Of a stretch of 63,811 nucleotides of DNA, positions 1-7,881 are shown piece by piece; position 1 is the first letter of the stretch, and the number at the start of each line of letters is the position of its first letter. The notes beneath the pieces were generated by a model, which was given only the letters and a program-made list of their open reading frames with translations, did not search any database and had not been told where the DNA came from. The translations under genes were made by a program, and so were the position numbers. The DNA comes from Bradyrhizobium manausense. Its GTDB lineage: Bacteria > Pseudomonadota > Alphaproteobacteria > Rhizobiales > Xanthobacteraceae. The stretch lies in NCBI RefSeq assembly GCF_001440035.1, contig NZ_LJYG01000116.1:124857-188667 (forward strand), written 5' to 3'.

Positions 1-2
1 CG

Positions 3-1556
3 CAGCGCCAGGCGCCGCCGCCGCAGCGTGGCGGCGGCTGGTTCGGCGGCGATTTCTTCGCGCCGTTCCAGCAACAGCAGCCGCAGGCTCCGCGCCAGGA
101 TTTTTCGCGCGCGCCGGCGCCCGCCAAGCGCGACACCGTTGCCGACAAGAACGTGCTGGTGATCGGCGATGCCATGGCCGACTGGCTCGCCTACGGCCTG
201 GAAGACGCCTATACCGAGCAGCCCGACATGGGCGTGATCCGCAAGCACAAGACCACGTCCGGGCTGATCAAGTATCAGCCGAAGGGCGAGCCCTCGGACT
301 GGGCCGCTGCCGCAAAGGGCATTCTGGAGACCGAGAAGCCTGACGTCATCGTCGTCATGCTCGGCCTCAACGACCGCATTTCGATCCGCGAGCCCGTCAC
401 CGACAAGCCGGCGGACAAGGACAAAGACAAGAAGAACGACAAGGGCGCGCGCGCCAAGCCCCAAGGCAAGCAGGGGGATGCGAAGCCCGGCGATGCCAAG
501 CCCGACTCTGCTGCGAAACCGGACGACAAACCTGTCGATACCGACCTGCCGCAGGACGACGCCGATAACGCTGATGCGCCGGCGAGCGCGCCGGAGAAGA
601 CCGCACGCAATCCAAATGGCGTCTACGAATTCCGTGACGACCATTGGGTCGAGCTCTACAGCAAGAAGATCGAGGAGCTCGCGAACGTCCTGAAGGCCAA
701 GGGCGTGCCGGTGCTCTGGGTCGGCTTGCCTGCGATCCGCGGCCCCAAGGGCACCGCGGACATGCTGTTCCTGGATTCGCTCTATCGCGAAGGCGCGGCC
801 AAGGCCGGCATCACCTATGTCGACGTCTGGGACGGCTTCGTCGACGAGGCCGGCCGCTTCCTGCAGAAGGGCCCTGACTTCGAAGGTCAGATCCGTCAGC
901 TGCGCAGCGGCGACGGCGTCTATTTCACCAAGCCCGGCGCGCGCAAGCTCGCGCACTATGTCGAGCGCGAGATCACGCGTCTCCTGGCGGGCCGCTCCGG
1001 TCCCATCGCCCTGCCGAGCGAACCGGCGACGCCCGACACCAATGCCGAGCCCGGCAAGCCGCCGCCGCGACCGCTCGCCGGCCCGATCGTGCCGCTGGTT
1101 GCGGCCTCGATCGCGACCGATCAATTGCTGGGTGGACCAGGGACGCGTCCAGCCGCTGTCGATGCGCTCGCCGCCAAAACGCTGGTGAAGGGCGAGCCGC
1201 TGGCCGCGCCCGCGGGCCGCGCGGATGATTATTCCTGGCCGCGCCGCGAGGTCGGCCGCGAGCAGGCCAAGGGCGATACGCCGGTTGCGGCGACGACGCC
1301 CGACGGAGGTGCTGCGGCTCCCGGAGCCCCCGGCACGCCTGGTGCAGCTTCTGCGGTCGCGCCTCCCAAGCCGCCCGCACCGAAGAAGCCGCCGCAGCAA
1401 CCGGCACAGGCAACCCCGTCACTGCGTGATTTCTTCGGCTTCGGCTCGCCGCAGCCCGCGCCGCGCCAGCTGGCGCCGCCGCCGCGCAACCCGAATCCGA
1501 ATCCTGCGATCCCGCGTCCGCCCGGCAATGTCGGGCGTGCGGCGGAAGTTCGGTAG
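3..1556 (+). CDS. DUF459 / SGNH-hydrolase-like protein, 5' end outside window
   Basis: The reading frame is open from base 3, so the gene starts upstream of the window; an internal GTG at 153 is not the true start. The visible N-terminal part is proline/glutamine-rich, followed by an SGNH/GDSL-like fold: block I reads GDAMADWLAYGLE (codons from about 165), a block III-like LGLNDR lies near 361-378, and block V reads SGDGVYFTKPGARKLA (about 906-953). A charged Lys/Asp-rich insert (about 400-600) splits the domain, and the tail after 1010 is Pro/Ala-rich and low complexity. Family members are typically exported cell-envelope proteins, some acting as acyl or sugar esterases. Here the nucleophile serine position (GDS) is alanine (171-173) and the block V histidine is tyrosine (921-923), so ordinary SGNH hydrolysis is doubtful. 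Family placement is confident; function is unknown. Confidence 0.85.
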   Translation, partial: QRQAPPPQRGGGWFGGDFFAPFQQQQPQAPRQDFSRAPAPAKRDTVADKNVLVIGDAMADWLAYGLEDAYTEQPDMGVIRKHKTTSGLIKYQPKGEPSDWAAAAKGILETEKPDVIVVMLGLNDRISIREPVTDKPADKDKDKKNDKGARAKPQGKQGDAKPGDAKPDSAAKPDDKPVDTDLPQDDADNADAPASAPEKTARNPNGVYEFRDDHWVELYSKKIEELANVLKAKGVPVLWVGLPAIRGPKGTADMLFLDSLYREGAAKAGITYVDVWDGFVDEAGRFLQKGPDFEGQIRQLRSGDGVYFTKPGARKLAHYVEREITRLLAGRSGPIALPSEPATPDTNAEPGKPPPRPLAGPIVPLVAASIATDQLLGGPGTRPAAVDALAAKTLVKGEPLAAPAGRADDYSWPRREVGREQAKGDTPVAATTPDGGAAAPGAPGTPGAASAVAPPKPPAPKKPPQQPAQATPSLRDFFGFGSPQPAPRQLAPPPRNPNPNPAIPRPPGNVGRAAEVR

Positions 1557-1562
1557 GCGCAG

Positions 1563-1666
1563 GTCATTCCGGGGCGCGCCTCTTGGCGCGAACCCGGAAT
1601 CCATTCAACAGCATTGATGGTGGCACGATGGATTCCGGGTTCGCCCTACACGCGCCCCGGAATGAC
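1563..1666. repeat. Dispersed inverted repeat (GTCATTCCGGGGCG family)
   Basis: The element begins GTCATTCCGGGGCGCG and ends with the inverted form CGCGCCCCGGAATGAC, with an internal pair of ACCCGGAATCCA and TGGATTCCGGGT. Transcribed in either direction it would fold into a long hairpin. It sits between the convergent ends of the DUF459 gene and the CsbD-like gene. A second member of the same family lies at 11596-11697. Confidence 0.8.
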
Positions 1667-1674
1667 GGACGGGC

Positions 1675-2049
1675 TCAGCCGTAATAGCGCCAGCGCGGCG
1701 GCGGGCGACGTGCCGGGCGCGACATCAGAAGCGCGAGCGCAAAGCCGATGCCGCCGGCAACCAGCAGCGCGCCGAGCGGATTGTCCTGCACCTTTTGCGC
1801 AATCGCCTTGGAGCCATCGCGGAAGGTGTCGCCGCTGTTCTCATAGGCGTCCTTGGCATAGCTCGTGGCGGTGTCCGCAGCGTCGCGCACGGCGTCCTTG
1901 GCCTGGCCGTAGAGATTCTGCACGGTGCCGGCGGCTTCGCGCGCCTTGCCCGACGCCTGTGTCTGCGCATCGCCTGCGAGATCGCCGACGGCGCCTTCCG
2001 CGCGTCCAGCGAATTCCTTGGCCGATCCGACGATCCTGTCCTTGTCCAT
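1675..2049 (-). CDS. CsbD-like stress protein with C-terminal membrane anchor
   Basis: The 124-residue protein starts MDKDRIVGSAKEFAGRAEGA, the signature of the CsbD family of small general-stress proteins, and contains repeats of the AKDAV/AGTVQ type expected to form amphipathic helices. Residues about 90-110 (PLGALLVAGGIGFALALLMS) form one hydrophobic segment followed by an Arg/Pro-rich end, as in DUF883/ElaB-type proteins. The start is fixed by AGGAGG a few bases upstream of ATG 2049; the longer frame upstream only reads through a repeat. CsbD-like proteins are usually induced by general stress; the molecular role is not known. Confidence 0.85.
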   Translation of the reverse strand: MDKDRIVGSAKEFAGRAEGAVGDLAGDAQTQASGKAREAAGTVQNLYGQAKDAVRDAADTATSYAKDAYENSGDTFRDGSKAIAQKVQDNPLGALLVAGGIGFALALLMSRPARRPPPRWRYYG

Positions 2050-2121
2050 GATGCTCCTCCTCGGGGGTCTGCCCAAGTAACCGATCAGGAGCAGCGCAGT
2101 TCCACGGCGCGACGAAAGTGT

Positions 2122-2221
2122 GTAGCCCGGATGGAGCGGAGCGAAATCCGGGAATTTCACCTTGCGGATAGTAACCGCATTGAAGAAACCCCGGATTGCG
2201 CTCCGCTCCATCCGGGCTACA
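2122..2221. repeat. Dispersed inverted repeat (GTAGCCCGGATGGAGCG family)
   Basis: Two arms, TGTAGCCCGGATGGAGCG at the left and its near-perfect inverse CGCTCCATCCGGGCTACA at the right, enclose about 60 bases. Read as protein these sequences give the ARMERSAIRG-type peptide common in spurious Bradyrhizobium reading frames. Related copies are at 3854-3936 (paired arms) and 25878-25912 (one compact palindrome). It lies just past the stop of the SDR gene at 2229. Confidence 0.85.
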
Positions 2222-2228
2222 GGATGCG

Positions 2229-2966
2229 CTACAAGATCAGCCCGCCATCGACCACGAGCGTCTGTCCAATGATGTACGACGACAGCGGCGAGGCCAGGAA
2301 CAGCGCGGCACCCGCCATGTCGGCCGGCGTGCCCAATCGCCGCAGCGGAATCCGTGCCAATGCGCCTTCGAGCCGCTTCGGATTGTCCGTCGTCACCTTC
2401 GTCATTTTGGTGTCGACGAGGCCGGGCGCGATGCCGTTGACGCGGATGCCGTCCTCGGCCCACGCCTCGCCCAAGGTCCGCGTCAAGCCGACCGCGCCGG
2501 TCTTCGAGGCGTTGTAGGCAGGATTGCCCATGGTGGAATGATAGGCCGCGGTCGAGGACACCATGATCAGCACGCCCCTGGAATCCCGCAACATGGAATG
2601 AAATCGCATCGCGCACGCCATCAGGCTCGTGAGATTGACCTCGACAACCTTGCGGAAGCCCGCCATCTCGAACTCGCCACGGCGATAGATCACCGCGCCC
2701 TGCGCGAGCACGAGAATGTCGAGCCTATCGAACGATGGCTTGAACGCTTCGATGGCACCGGCATTGCTGACGTCGAGCTGCGCGTAGGCAAGACCGGTGA
2801 GATCGGAGCCCTCCTCCGCCTGATATTCCGTTGCACGCGCGCGTGTGCCGCATACCGCTACGCCAGCACCCCTCGCGCGAAAGGCCTGTGCAATGCCATT
2901 GCCGATGCCGCTGGAACCACCGACCACCAGCACCTGCCTGCCTGAGAAATCGAGTTCGTTCGCCAT
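2229..2966 (-). CDS. SDR family oxidoreductase
   Basis: A 245-residue short-chain dehydrogenase/reductase. The cofactor loop is GGSSGIG (about residues 17-23) and the catalytic region is VSSTAAYHS...AYNASK, giving the Ser, Tyr and Lys of the classical active site. The C-terminus SSYIIGQTLVVDGG is the usual SDR ending. ATG 2966 has GGGAGG upstream; longer frames in this phase run back through the neighbouring gene and are not real. The substrate cannot be told from sequence. It is divergent from another SDR gene at 3066 with 99 bases between them, so the two may share a control region. Confidence 0.9.
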   Translation of the reverse strand: MANELDFSGRQVLVVGGSSGIGNGIAQAFRARGAGVAVCGTRARATEYQAEEGSDLTGLAYAQLDVSNAGAIEAFKPSFDRLDILVLAQGAVIYRRGEFEMAGFRKVVEVNLTSLMACAMRFHSMLRDSRGVLIMVSSTAAYHSTMGNPAYNASKTGAVGLTRTLGEAWAEDGIRVNGIAPGLVDTKMTKVTTDNPKRLEGALARIPLRRLGTPADMAGAALFLASPLSSYIIGQTLVVDGGLIL

Positions 2967-3065
2967 CGCGGCCTCCCCTTTTGTCTTGCTTGTTTGACCT
3001 GTCTGCGGATCGATGCCAGCCTTGTCCATCTCATAACAAGAAACAAGAGACCGCGAGGAAACAGC

Positions 3066-3845
3066 ATGTCCGAGTTCAAAGAGCTCAGCCGCTCCGTGAA
3101 GGGTCTGACCGTTCTCGTCACCGGCGCGGCCAGCGGCATGGGCCGCGCCACTGCGCGCGTGTTCGCCGGCGAGGGCGCCAACGTCGCGGTCACCGATTAT
3201 GACGAGCAAGGCGCCCACGCCGTCGCGAAAGATATTACGGCGAGCGGCGGAACGGCGAAGGCGTGGAAGCTCGACGTCGCCGACGGCGGCGAGATCAAGC
3301 GCGTGGTTGGCGATGTCGCCGCGCATTTCGGCGGGCTCGACATCGTCATCAACAATGCCGGCATCTCTGTGCGCGTCGCGATCGACGACGAGGCCTACGA
3401 CGACGCCTGGGCCAAGGGCATCGCGGTGATGTTGACGGCCCATCCGCGCATCATCCGCGCCGCGCTGCCTCACTTGCGCAAATCGAAGTCGGCGCGCATC
3501 GTCAATATTGCTTCGACCGAAGCGCTGGGCGCCACAGCATTGCACAGCCCCTATTCGGCGGCGAAGGGCGGCGTCGCGAGCCTGACGCGATCGCTCGCAG
3601 TCGAGCTCGGCCGCGAGGGCATCACCGTCAATTGCATCTGCCCGGGCCCGATCCGCACCGCCATCACCGATCGCATCTCCGAGGAGCACAAAACCATCTA
3701 CGCCAAGCGCCGCACCGCACTCGGCCGCTACGGCGACCCTGAAGAGGTCGCGCATATGACGCTGAGCCTGTGCCTGCCGGCGGCATCGTTCCTGACCGGT
3801 GCCGTGATCCCCGTCGACGGCGGCGTGATGGCGCGGAACGCGTGA
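3066..3845 (+). CDS. SDR family oxidoreductase
   Basis: A 259-residue classical SDR: TGAASGMGRAT cofactor loop near residues 19-29, NNAG motif, IVNIAS and SPYSAAKGG catalytic segment, and SFLTGAVIPVDGGV at the end. The start is ATG 3066 after a GAGGAAA ribosome-binding site; an upstream in-frame start at 2994 would add residues unlike the family. It resembles 3-oxoacyl-ACP reductase / 2-hydroxyacid-type dehydrogenases of the FabG group, but the substrate is unknown. It is transcribed away from the SDR gene at 2229-2966. Confidence 0.9.
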   Translation: MSEFKELSRSVKGLTVLVTGAASGMGRATARVFAGEGANVAVTDYDEQGAHAVAKDITASGGTAKAWKLDVADGGEIKRVVGDVAAHFGGLDIVINNAGISVRVAIDDEAYDDAWAKGIAVMLTAHPRIIRAALPHLRKSKSARIVNIASTEALGATALHSPYSAAKGGVASLTRSLAVELGREGITVNCICPGPIRTAITDRISEEHKTIYAKRRTALGRYGDPEEVAHMTLSLCLPAASFLTGAVIPVDGGVMARNA

Positions 3846-3853
3846 CGGTATGG

Positions 3854-3936
3854 CGTAGCCCGGATGAAGCGAAGCGTAATCCGGGGTTCTCATCTGGCGG
3901 AAAGCCCCCGGATTGCGCTCCGCTCCATCCGGGCTA
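3854..3936. repeat. Dispersed inverted repeat (GTAGCCCGGATG family)
   Basis: The arms GTAGCCCGGATGAAGCG and CGCTCCATCCGGGCTAC flank about 45 bases. The element begins 8 bases after the stop of the SDR gene and ends about 15 bases before the first recognisable codon of the tauD fragment, so it marks the truncation point of that gene. Confidence 0.85.
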
Positions 3937-3950
3937 CAAGGGAGCCATGC

Positions 3951-4286
3951 GACGAGGAAAAGGAAATGTTCAAGCCGGTGCTGCAGCGGCTGGTGCGGAC
4001 CCATCCCGTGCATCGCCGCAAATCGCTGTATCTCTCATCGCATGCCGGCAAGGTCGTCGGCATGAGTGTGCCGGAAGGACGGCTGTTGCTGCGCGACCTG
4101 AATGAGCACGCCACGCAGGCAGAGTTCGTCTACGTCCACAAATGGAAGCTGCATGACCTCGTGATGTGGGACAACCGCCAGACCATGCACCGCGTCCGCC
4201 GCTACGACCAGTCGCAGCCCCGCGACATGCGCCGCGCAACGGTGGCGGGGACCGAGCCGACGGTGCAGCAGCAGGCGGCGGAGTAG
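3951..4286 (+). pseudogene. C-terminal fragment of a TauD/TfdA family 2-oxoglutarate dioxygenase
   Basis: From DEEKEM (3951) onward the translation matches the last third of TauD-type Fe(II)/2-oxoglutarate dioxygenases: FKPVLQRLVRTHP, RKSLYLSSHAG, PEGRLLLRDL, DLVMWDNRQTMHR and RDMRRATV. The distal iron-binding His (in TMHR) and the 2-oxoglutarate-binding Arg (in RDMRR) are present. The N-terminal two thirds, with the proximal HxD iron ligands, are missing. ATG 3966 could in principle start a 106-residue product, but a dioxygenase lacking HxD cannot be active. The homology breaks directly at the repeat ending at 3936, so recombination at the repeat probably removed the 5' part. Confidence 0.8.
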
Positions 4287-4310
4287 GGCAGCACTGCGCC
4301 AGCAAATTCC

Positions 4311-4395
4311 GTCATTGCGAGCGAAGCGAAGCAATCCAGAATTTTTCAGCGGAGACAGTCTGGATTGCTTCGTCGCAAGGGCTCCTCGCAATGAC
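4311..4395. repeat. Dispersed inverted repeat (GTCATTGCGAGCGAAGCGAAGCAATCC family)
   Basis: The left arm GTCATTGCGAGCGAAGCGAA and an inner AGCAATCCAGA pair with TCTGGATTGCTT and GCGAATGAC-like sequence at the right (CTCGCAATGAC). It lies between the convergent ends of the tauD relic and the yqgE gene and could fold into a hairpin on either transcript. This is a different repeat family from those at 1563 and 2122. Confidence 0.8.
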
Positions 4396-4419
4396 GGCGG
4401 TATATTACGCCATCAGCAG

Positions 4420-5064
4420 CTACGCGTGCCCAGCCTCGTTCGACAGCATGCCGGGATCAATGCCGATCTTGCGCAGGGCGCGGCCGTATTTTTCGTCGAC
4501 GTCGTCGCCGAAGATCAGGTCCGCATCCGCATCGCAGTGCAGCCAGCCGTTGCTCTGGATCTCGGTCTCGAGCTGGCCCGGCCCCCAGCCGGCATAGCCG
4601 AGCGCAAGGATGGCGTGCTTGGGGCCGGAACCATTGGCGATCGCGCGCAGGATGTCGACCGTCGCGGTGAGGCAGACGCCGTCGTCGATCCGCAGCGTCG
4701 CGTTCTCGATATAGAAATCGCTGGAATGCAGCACGAAGCCGCGGCCGGTGTCGACCGGACCGCCACGCAGCACCTTCATGCTTTCGGCATTTTCGGGCAG
4801 CTTGATGTGCTCGCCCTTCTTGACGATGCCGAGCTGCTCGAGCAGCTCGGGAAAGTCGATGCTGCCAGCGGGATGATTGACGATGATGCCCATCGCGCCC
4901 TCGGCGGAATGGGCGCAGAGATAGATCACCGAGCGCTCGAAGCGGGAGTCGCCCATCACTGGCATCGCGATCAGGAGCCGGCCGTCGAGGTAAACGGCGG
5001 AATTGGGGAGCCCGGAGCCTGTGCTGCGGGTGCTTTCGCCCGTCCTCTTGCCTGTGGGAGCCAT
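4420..5064 (-). CDS. YqgE/AlgH family protein (UPF0301)
   Basis: 214 residues, close to the family length with a slightly longer N-terminus. Recognisable family segments are YLDGRLLIAMPVMGD, FERSVIYLCAHSAEGAMGIIVN, RGGPVDTGRGFVLH, and ALGYAGWGPGQLE followed by NGWL. YqgE/AlgH proteins are small soluble proteins of uncertain role, implicated as regulators in some Gram-negative bacteria. The ATG at 5064 is chosen because an upstream start is blocked by the intergenic region shared with the divergent gene at 5207. Confidence 0.92.
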   Translation of the reverse strand: MAPTGKRTGESTRSTGSGLPNSAVYLDGRLLIAMPVMGDSRFERSVIYLCAHSAEGAMGIIVNHPAGSIDFPELLEQLGIVKKGEHIKLPENAESMKVLRGGPVDTGRGFVLHSSDFYIENATLRIDDGVCLTATVDILRAIANGSGPKHAILALGYAGWGPGQLETEIQSNGWLHCDADADLIFGDDVDEKYGRALRKIGIDPGMLSNEAGHA

Positions 5065-5206
5065 CAGTGAAGCACTCCGGTTTGAATTCCTATCCTGATG
5101 TCGGGCCGGCCTGCTGTCAAATCAAGGCTTGCAGAGATATGATTCGGGTGCATCCATCACAAGCAATTCAATGGTTTGACCAGGGGCGACCCTGTAAAGA
5201 CGTGCC

Positions 5207-6046
5207 ATGCTGACCAGAGTTCCCCTGCAGGCGGCGATTGGCGTCGCAGCAACCTTGCTTGCGTCGTCACTGGCGATGGCTGGCCATACCGACGATGCGT
5301 CGCCGTGGCAGCGAGACGGACATTCCGCGGTGCGCCTGCTCGCGGGATCGCGCAGCGGCACGGTGTTGCTCGGCGGTATCGCCATCCAGCTCGAGCCCGG
5401 CTGGAAGACCTACTGGCGCATGCCGGGCGATTCCGGCGTTCCACCGCGGTTCGACTTCTCCAAGTCGGACAATGTCGAAGCCGTGACCGTGATGTGGCCG
5501 GCGCCGCAAAAGTTTGACGACGGAGCGGGCGGCCATTCGATCGGCTATCACGATCAGATCGTGCTGCCCTTGCGCATCGTCGCCAAGGCGGCCGACAAGC
5601 CGGTGACGCTGCGCGCCGAGATCAACTACGCGGTCTGCGAAAAGCTCTGCATTCCCGTCGAAGCCAATGTCGAGCTCGGCTTCAACAACGTCGCATCGAC
5701 TGAAGACGGCAATTTGCGCGCCGCGCTCGACGCCGTGCCGAAGCCCGCCAATATCGGCGATCCGAATCCGCTGACCATCCGCGACGTCAAGCGCGACGGG
5801 CCCAAGAACGTGGTGGTCGATGTCGTCGCCCCCGAGGGCAGCAAGGTCAATCTGTTCGTGGAAGGGCCGACGCCGGAGTGGTCGCTGCCGATTCCCGATG
5901 TGGTCGAGCCCGGCCCGCCTGGCGTGAAGCGATTTTCCTTCGAGCTCGAAGGATTGCCGCCGGGCGTCAAGCCTGACGGCGCGGCACTGAAATTCACGCT
6001 GGTGGGGCCAGACAAATCCTACGAGTTCAATACGAACTTGCAGTGA
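5207..6046 (+). CDS. DsbD N-terminal (alpha) domain-like periplasmic protein
   Basis: 279 residues with a signal peptide (about 1-25, AAIGVAATLLASSLAMA) and then an immunoglobulin-like domain with the pattern LEPGWKTYWRMPGDSG, SIGYHDQIVLPL and the pair C-x4-C in AVCEKLCIP. This matches the periplasmic N-terminal domain of DsbD/ScsB thiol:disulfide interchange proteins, which takes electrons from a membrane partner. The transmembrane and thioredoxin-like parts of DsbD are absent, so it must act alone or with a partner encoded elsewhere. It is likely in envelope thiol reduction, copper tolerance or cytochrome biogenesis; the substrate is unknown. No obvious redox partner is adjacent. Confidence 0.8.
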   Translation: MLTRVPLQAAIGVAATLLASSLAMAGHTDDASPWQRDGHSAVRLLAGSRSGTVLLGGIAIQLEPGWKTYWRMPGDSGVPPRFDFSKSDNVEAVTVMWPAPQKFDDGAGGHSIGYHDQIVLPLRIVAKAADKPVTLRAEINYAVCEKLCIPVEANVELGFNNVASTEDGNLRAALDAVPKPANIGDPNPLTIRDVKRDGPKNVVVDVVAPEGSKVNLFVEGPTPEWSLPIPDVVEPGPPGVKRFSFELEGLPPGVKPDGAALKFTLVGPDKSYEFNTNLQ

Positions 6047-6158
6047 AGCGAAGCTGCCGCTCCCCTCTCAGCTGTCGTCCTGGATCTGCGCTGACACTTG
6101 TCCGGGACGACACTGTTGGCTGTTGCGACACCGCTCCCACCCAACCGAATCTTAACGA

Positions 6159-7580
6159 ATGGTTGCTAAGTCCGGACCCTGCCGCAGCATGCGGACGTCT
6201 GGGGATCTCGACTTGGCCGTGATGGATGCAGAACCCGCAACGACCAGACCGGCCGGCCTGATCACACGGCTGCGCGGAAAACTGACGGGCGGCTCGAGCG
6301 AAGCATCGCTGACGCGGCGGCTGGCCGGCACCATCTTCATCATCCGCCTCATCAGCGCGGGCCTCGCCTATCTTTCCCAGGTGCTGCTGGCGCGCTGGAT
6401 GGGAACATCCGACTACGGCATCTATGTCTATGTCTGGACCTGGGTGCTGCTGCTCGGCAGCATGATGGATTTCGGCATCTCCGCTTCGGCGCAAAAGATC
6501 ATTCCGGAATATCGGGCCAGCGGCAATCATGCACTGCTGCGCGGTTTTCTGTCCGGCAGCCGCTGGCTGGTCTTCGCTGTCTCGACACTGGTGTCGCTCG
6601 CGCTTGCCGGCATCGTCAGGCTTCTCTCGCCCTGGATCGATCCGGCCGAGGAGCTGCCGCTCTATATCGGCTGTATGACGTTGCCCGCCTTCGTCGTCGC
6701 CAACACCCAGGACGGCATCGCGCGCTCGCATGACTGGATGCAGCTCGGCCTGATGCCGCAATTCATCATCCGCCAGGCGCTGATCATCGGCATCACCGCC
6801 GGCGCCTTCCTGCTCGGCTATCATCTCGGTGCGGTCGCGGCGATGGTGGCGAGCCTGGGTGCCGTGTGGATCGCGATGGCCGGACAGATGGTGGTGCTGA
6901 ACCGCAGGCTCGCCGATCACATCGCGGCGGGCGCCAAGGCCTACGACATCAGCGGCTGGCTCGCGATCTCGCTGCCGATCCTTTTGGTCGAAGGTTTTTA
7001 TTTGCTGCTCTCCTACACCGACGTGCTGGTGCTGCAGCAGTTCCGTCCCTCCGACGAGGTCGGCGTCTACTTTGCTGTGGTGAAGACGCTGGCACTGGTG
7101 TCGTTCATTCACTACGCGATGTCGGCAACGACGGCGCATCGCTTCGCCGAATACAACGCCAGCGGCGACAGAGCGCGCCTGTCAGCCTATGTCGCGCACG
7201 CCATCGTCTGGACATTCTGGCCGTCGCTGGCGGCAACCATCGCGCTACTCGCACTCGGCAAGCCGCTGCTCTGGCTGTTCGGACCGCAATTCGTTGTCGG
7301 CTACGACATCATGTTCGTCGCCGCTGTTGGCCTCGTGGTGCGCGCCGCGATCGGCCCCGTGGAGCGGCTGCTCAACATGCTGGGCCAGCAGAAGATCTGC
7401 GCGCTGGCCTATGCGCTGGCGTTCGTCATGAACCTCGTGCTCTGCATCGCGCTGGTGCCGCGCTTCGGCGGCCATGGCGCCGCCGCCGCGACCTCGATCT
7501 CGCTCACCTTCGAGACCGTGCTGCTGTTCTGGATCGTGCGGCAGCGGCTGGGGCTGCACGTGCTGGCATTTGGTAAATAG
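6159..7580 (+). CDS. Polysaccharide/oligosaccharide flippase family membrane protein (MOP superfamily)
   Basis: 473 residues with about 12-14 hydrophobic segments from residue 50 onward, for example FIIRLISAGLAYLSQVLLARWMG, which is the typical opening of Wzx/RfbX-type flippases. Such proteins move lipid-linked sugar units across the inner membrane for surface polysaccharide synthesis. The first 50 residues are hydrophilic. ATG 6159 is one candidate start; ATG 6222 (MDAEPATTRP) is another, and neither has a strong ribosome-binding site. No glycosyltransferase genes are next to it, so the polysaccharide served is unknown. Confidence 0.85.
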   Translation: MVAKSGPCRSMRTSGDLDLAVMDAEPATTRPAGLITRLRGKLTGGSSEASLTRRLAGTIFIIRLISAGLAYLSQVLLARWMGTSDYGIYVYVWTWVLLLGSMMDFGISASAQKIIPEYRASGNHALLRGFLSGSRWLVFAVSTLVSLALAGIVRLLSPWIDPAEELPLYIGCMTLPAFVVANTQDGIARSHDWMQLGLMPQFIIRQALIIGITAGAFLLGYHLGAVAAMVASLGAVWIAMAGQMVVLNRRLADHIAAGAKAYDISGWLAISLPILLVEGFYLLLSYTDVLVLQQFRPSDEVGVYFAVVKTLALVSFIHYAMSATTAHRFAEYNASGDRARLSAYVAHAIVWTFWPSLAATIALLALGKPLLWLFGPQFVVGYDIMFVAAVGLVVRAAIGPVERLLNMLGQQKICALAYALAFVMNLVLCIALVPRFGGHGAAAATSISLTFETVLLFWIVRQRLGLHVLAFGK

Positions 7581-7881
7581 GTCCGACGGAACCAGCTCCG
7601 GCGCACTCGCGGGGAACGACGACCTCGCAATACGTCCAGGAACAGAGAGAAACTTCTGCCTATCCGCAACACGGAGTACAATTTTTCTTATTCGTCTGAG
7701 ATAGTTGCGTCTCTGGGAAAATTTATTCTACGTCATATTGCCCGACTGACGAGATAGACCTAGACTCCGCCAGCCATGATTGACCCGCCCTACCTCGCCC
7801 CGGGATTTAGTCCTCGGCATGAGCTGCGTCGGCAGCGGCACGCTGAGGACGACACGCGGCCCGCTGGGATGAAAGCCAAAG
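7581..7881. other. Intergenic region, no gene seen
   Basis: 301 bases between the flippase gene and the TauE/SafE gene, noticeably richer in A/T in its middle (about 7677-7760) than the surroundings. No credible coding frame, terminator with a clean T-run or known repeat was recognised. It probably contains the promoter of the following gene. Confidence 0.5.

Noticed and set aside
1675..2616. 313-codon frame containing the CsbD-like protein
   Set aside because: The upstream two thirds read through the repeat and the SDR gene; the real start at 2049 has a clear ribosome-binding site.
2229..4013. 594-codon minus-strand frame reaching from the SDR gene to 4013
   Set aside because: Only the part from 2966 is the SDR gene; upstream it runs antisense through the other SDR gene and a repeat (ARMERSAIRG peptide).
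6075..6110. Possible terminator after the DsbD-like gene
   Set aside because: The stretch TCGTCCTGGATCTGCG to TCCGGGACGAC is a degenerate repeat copy with an imperfect stem and no T-run; not strong enough to call.
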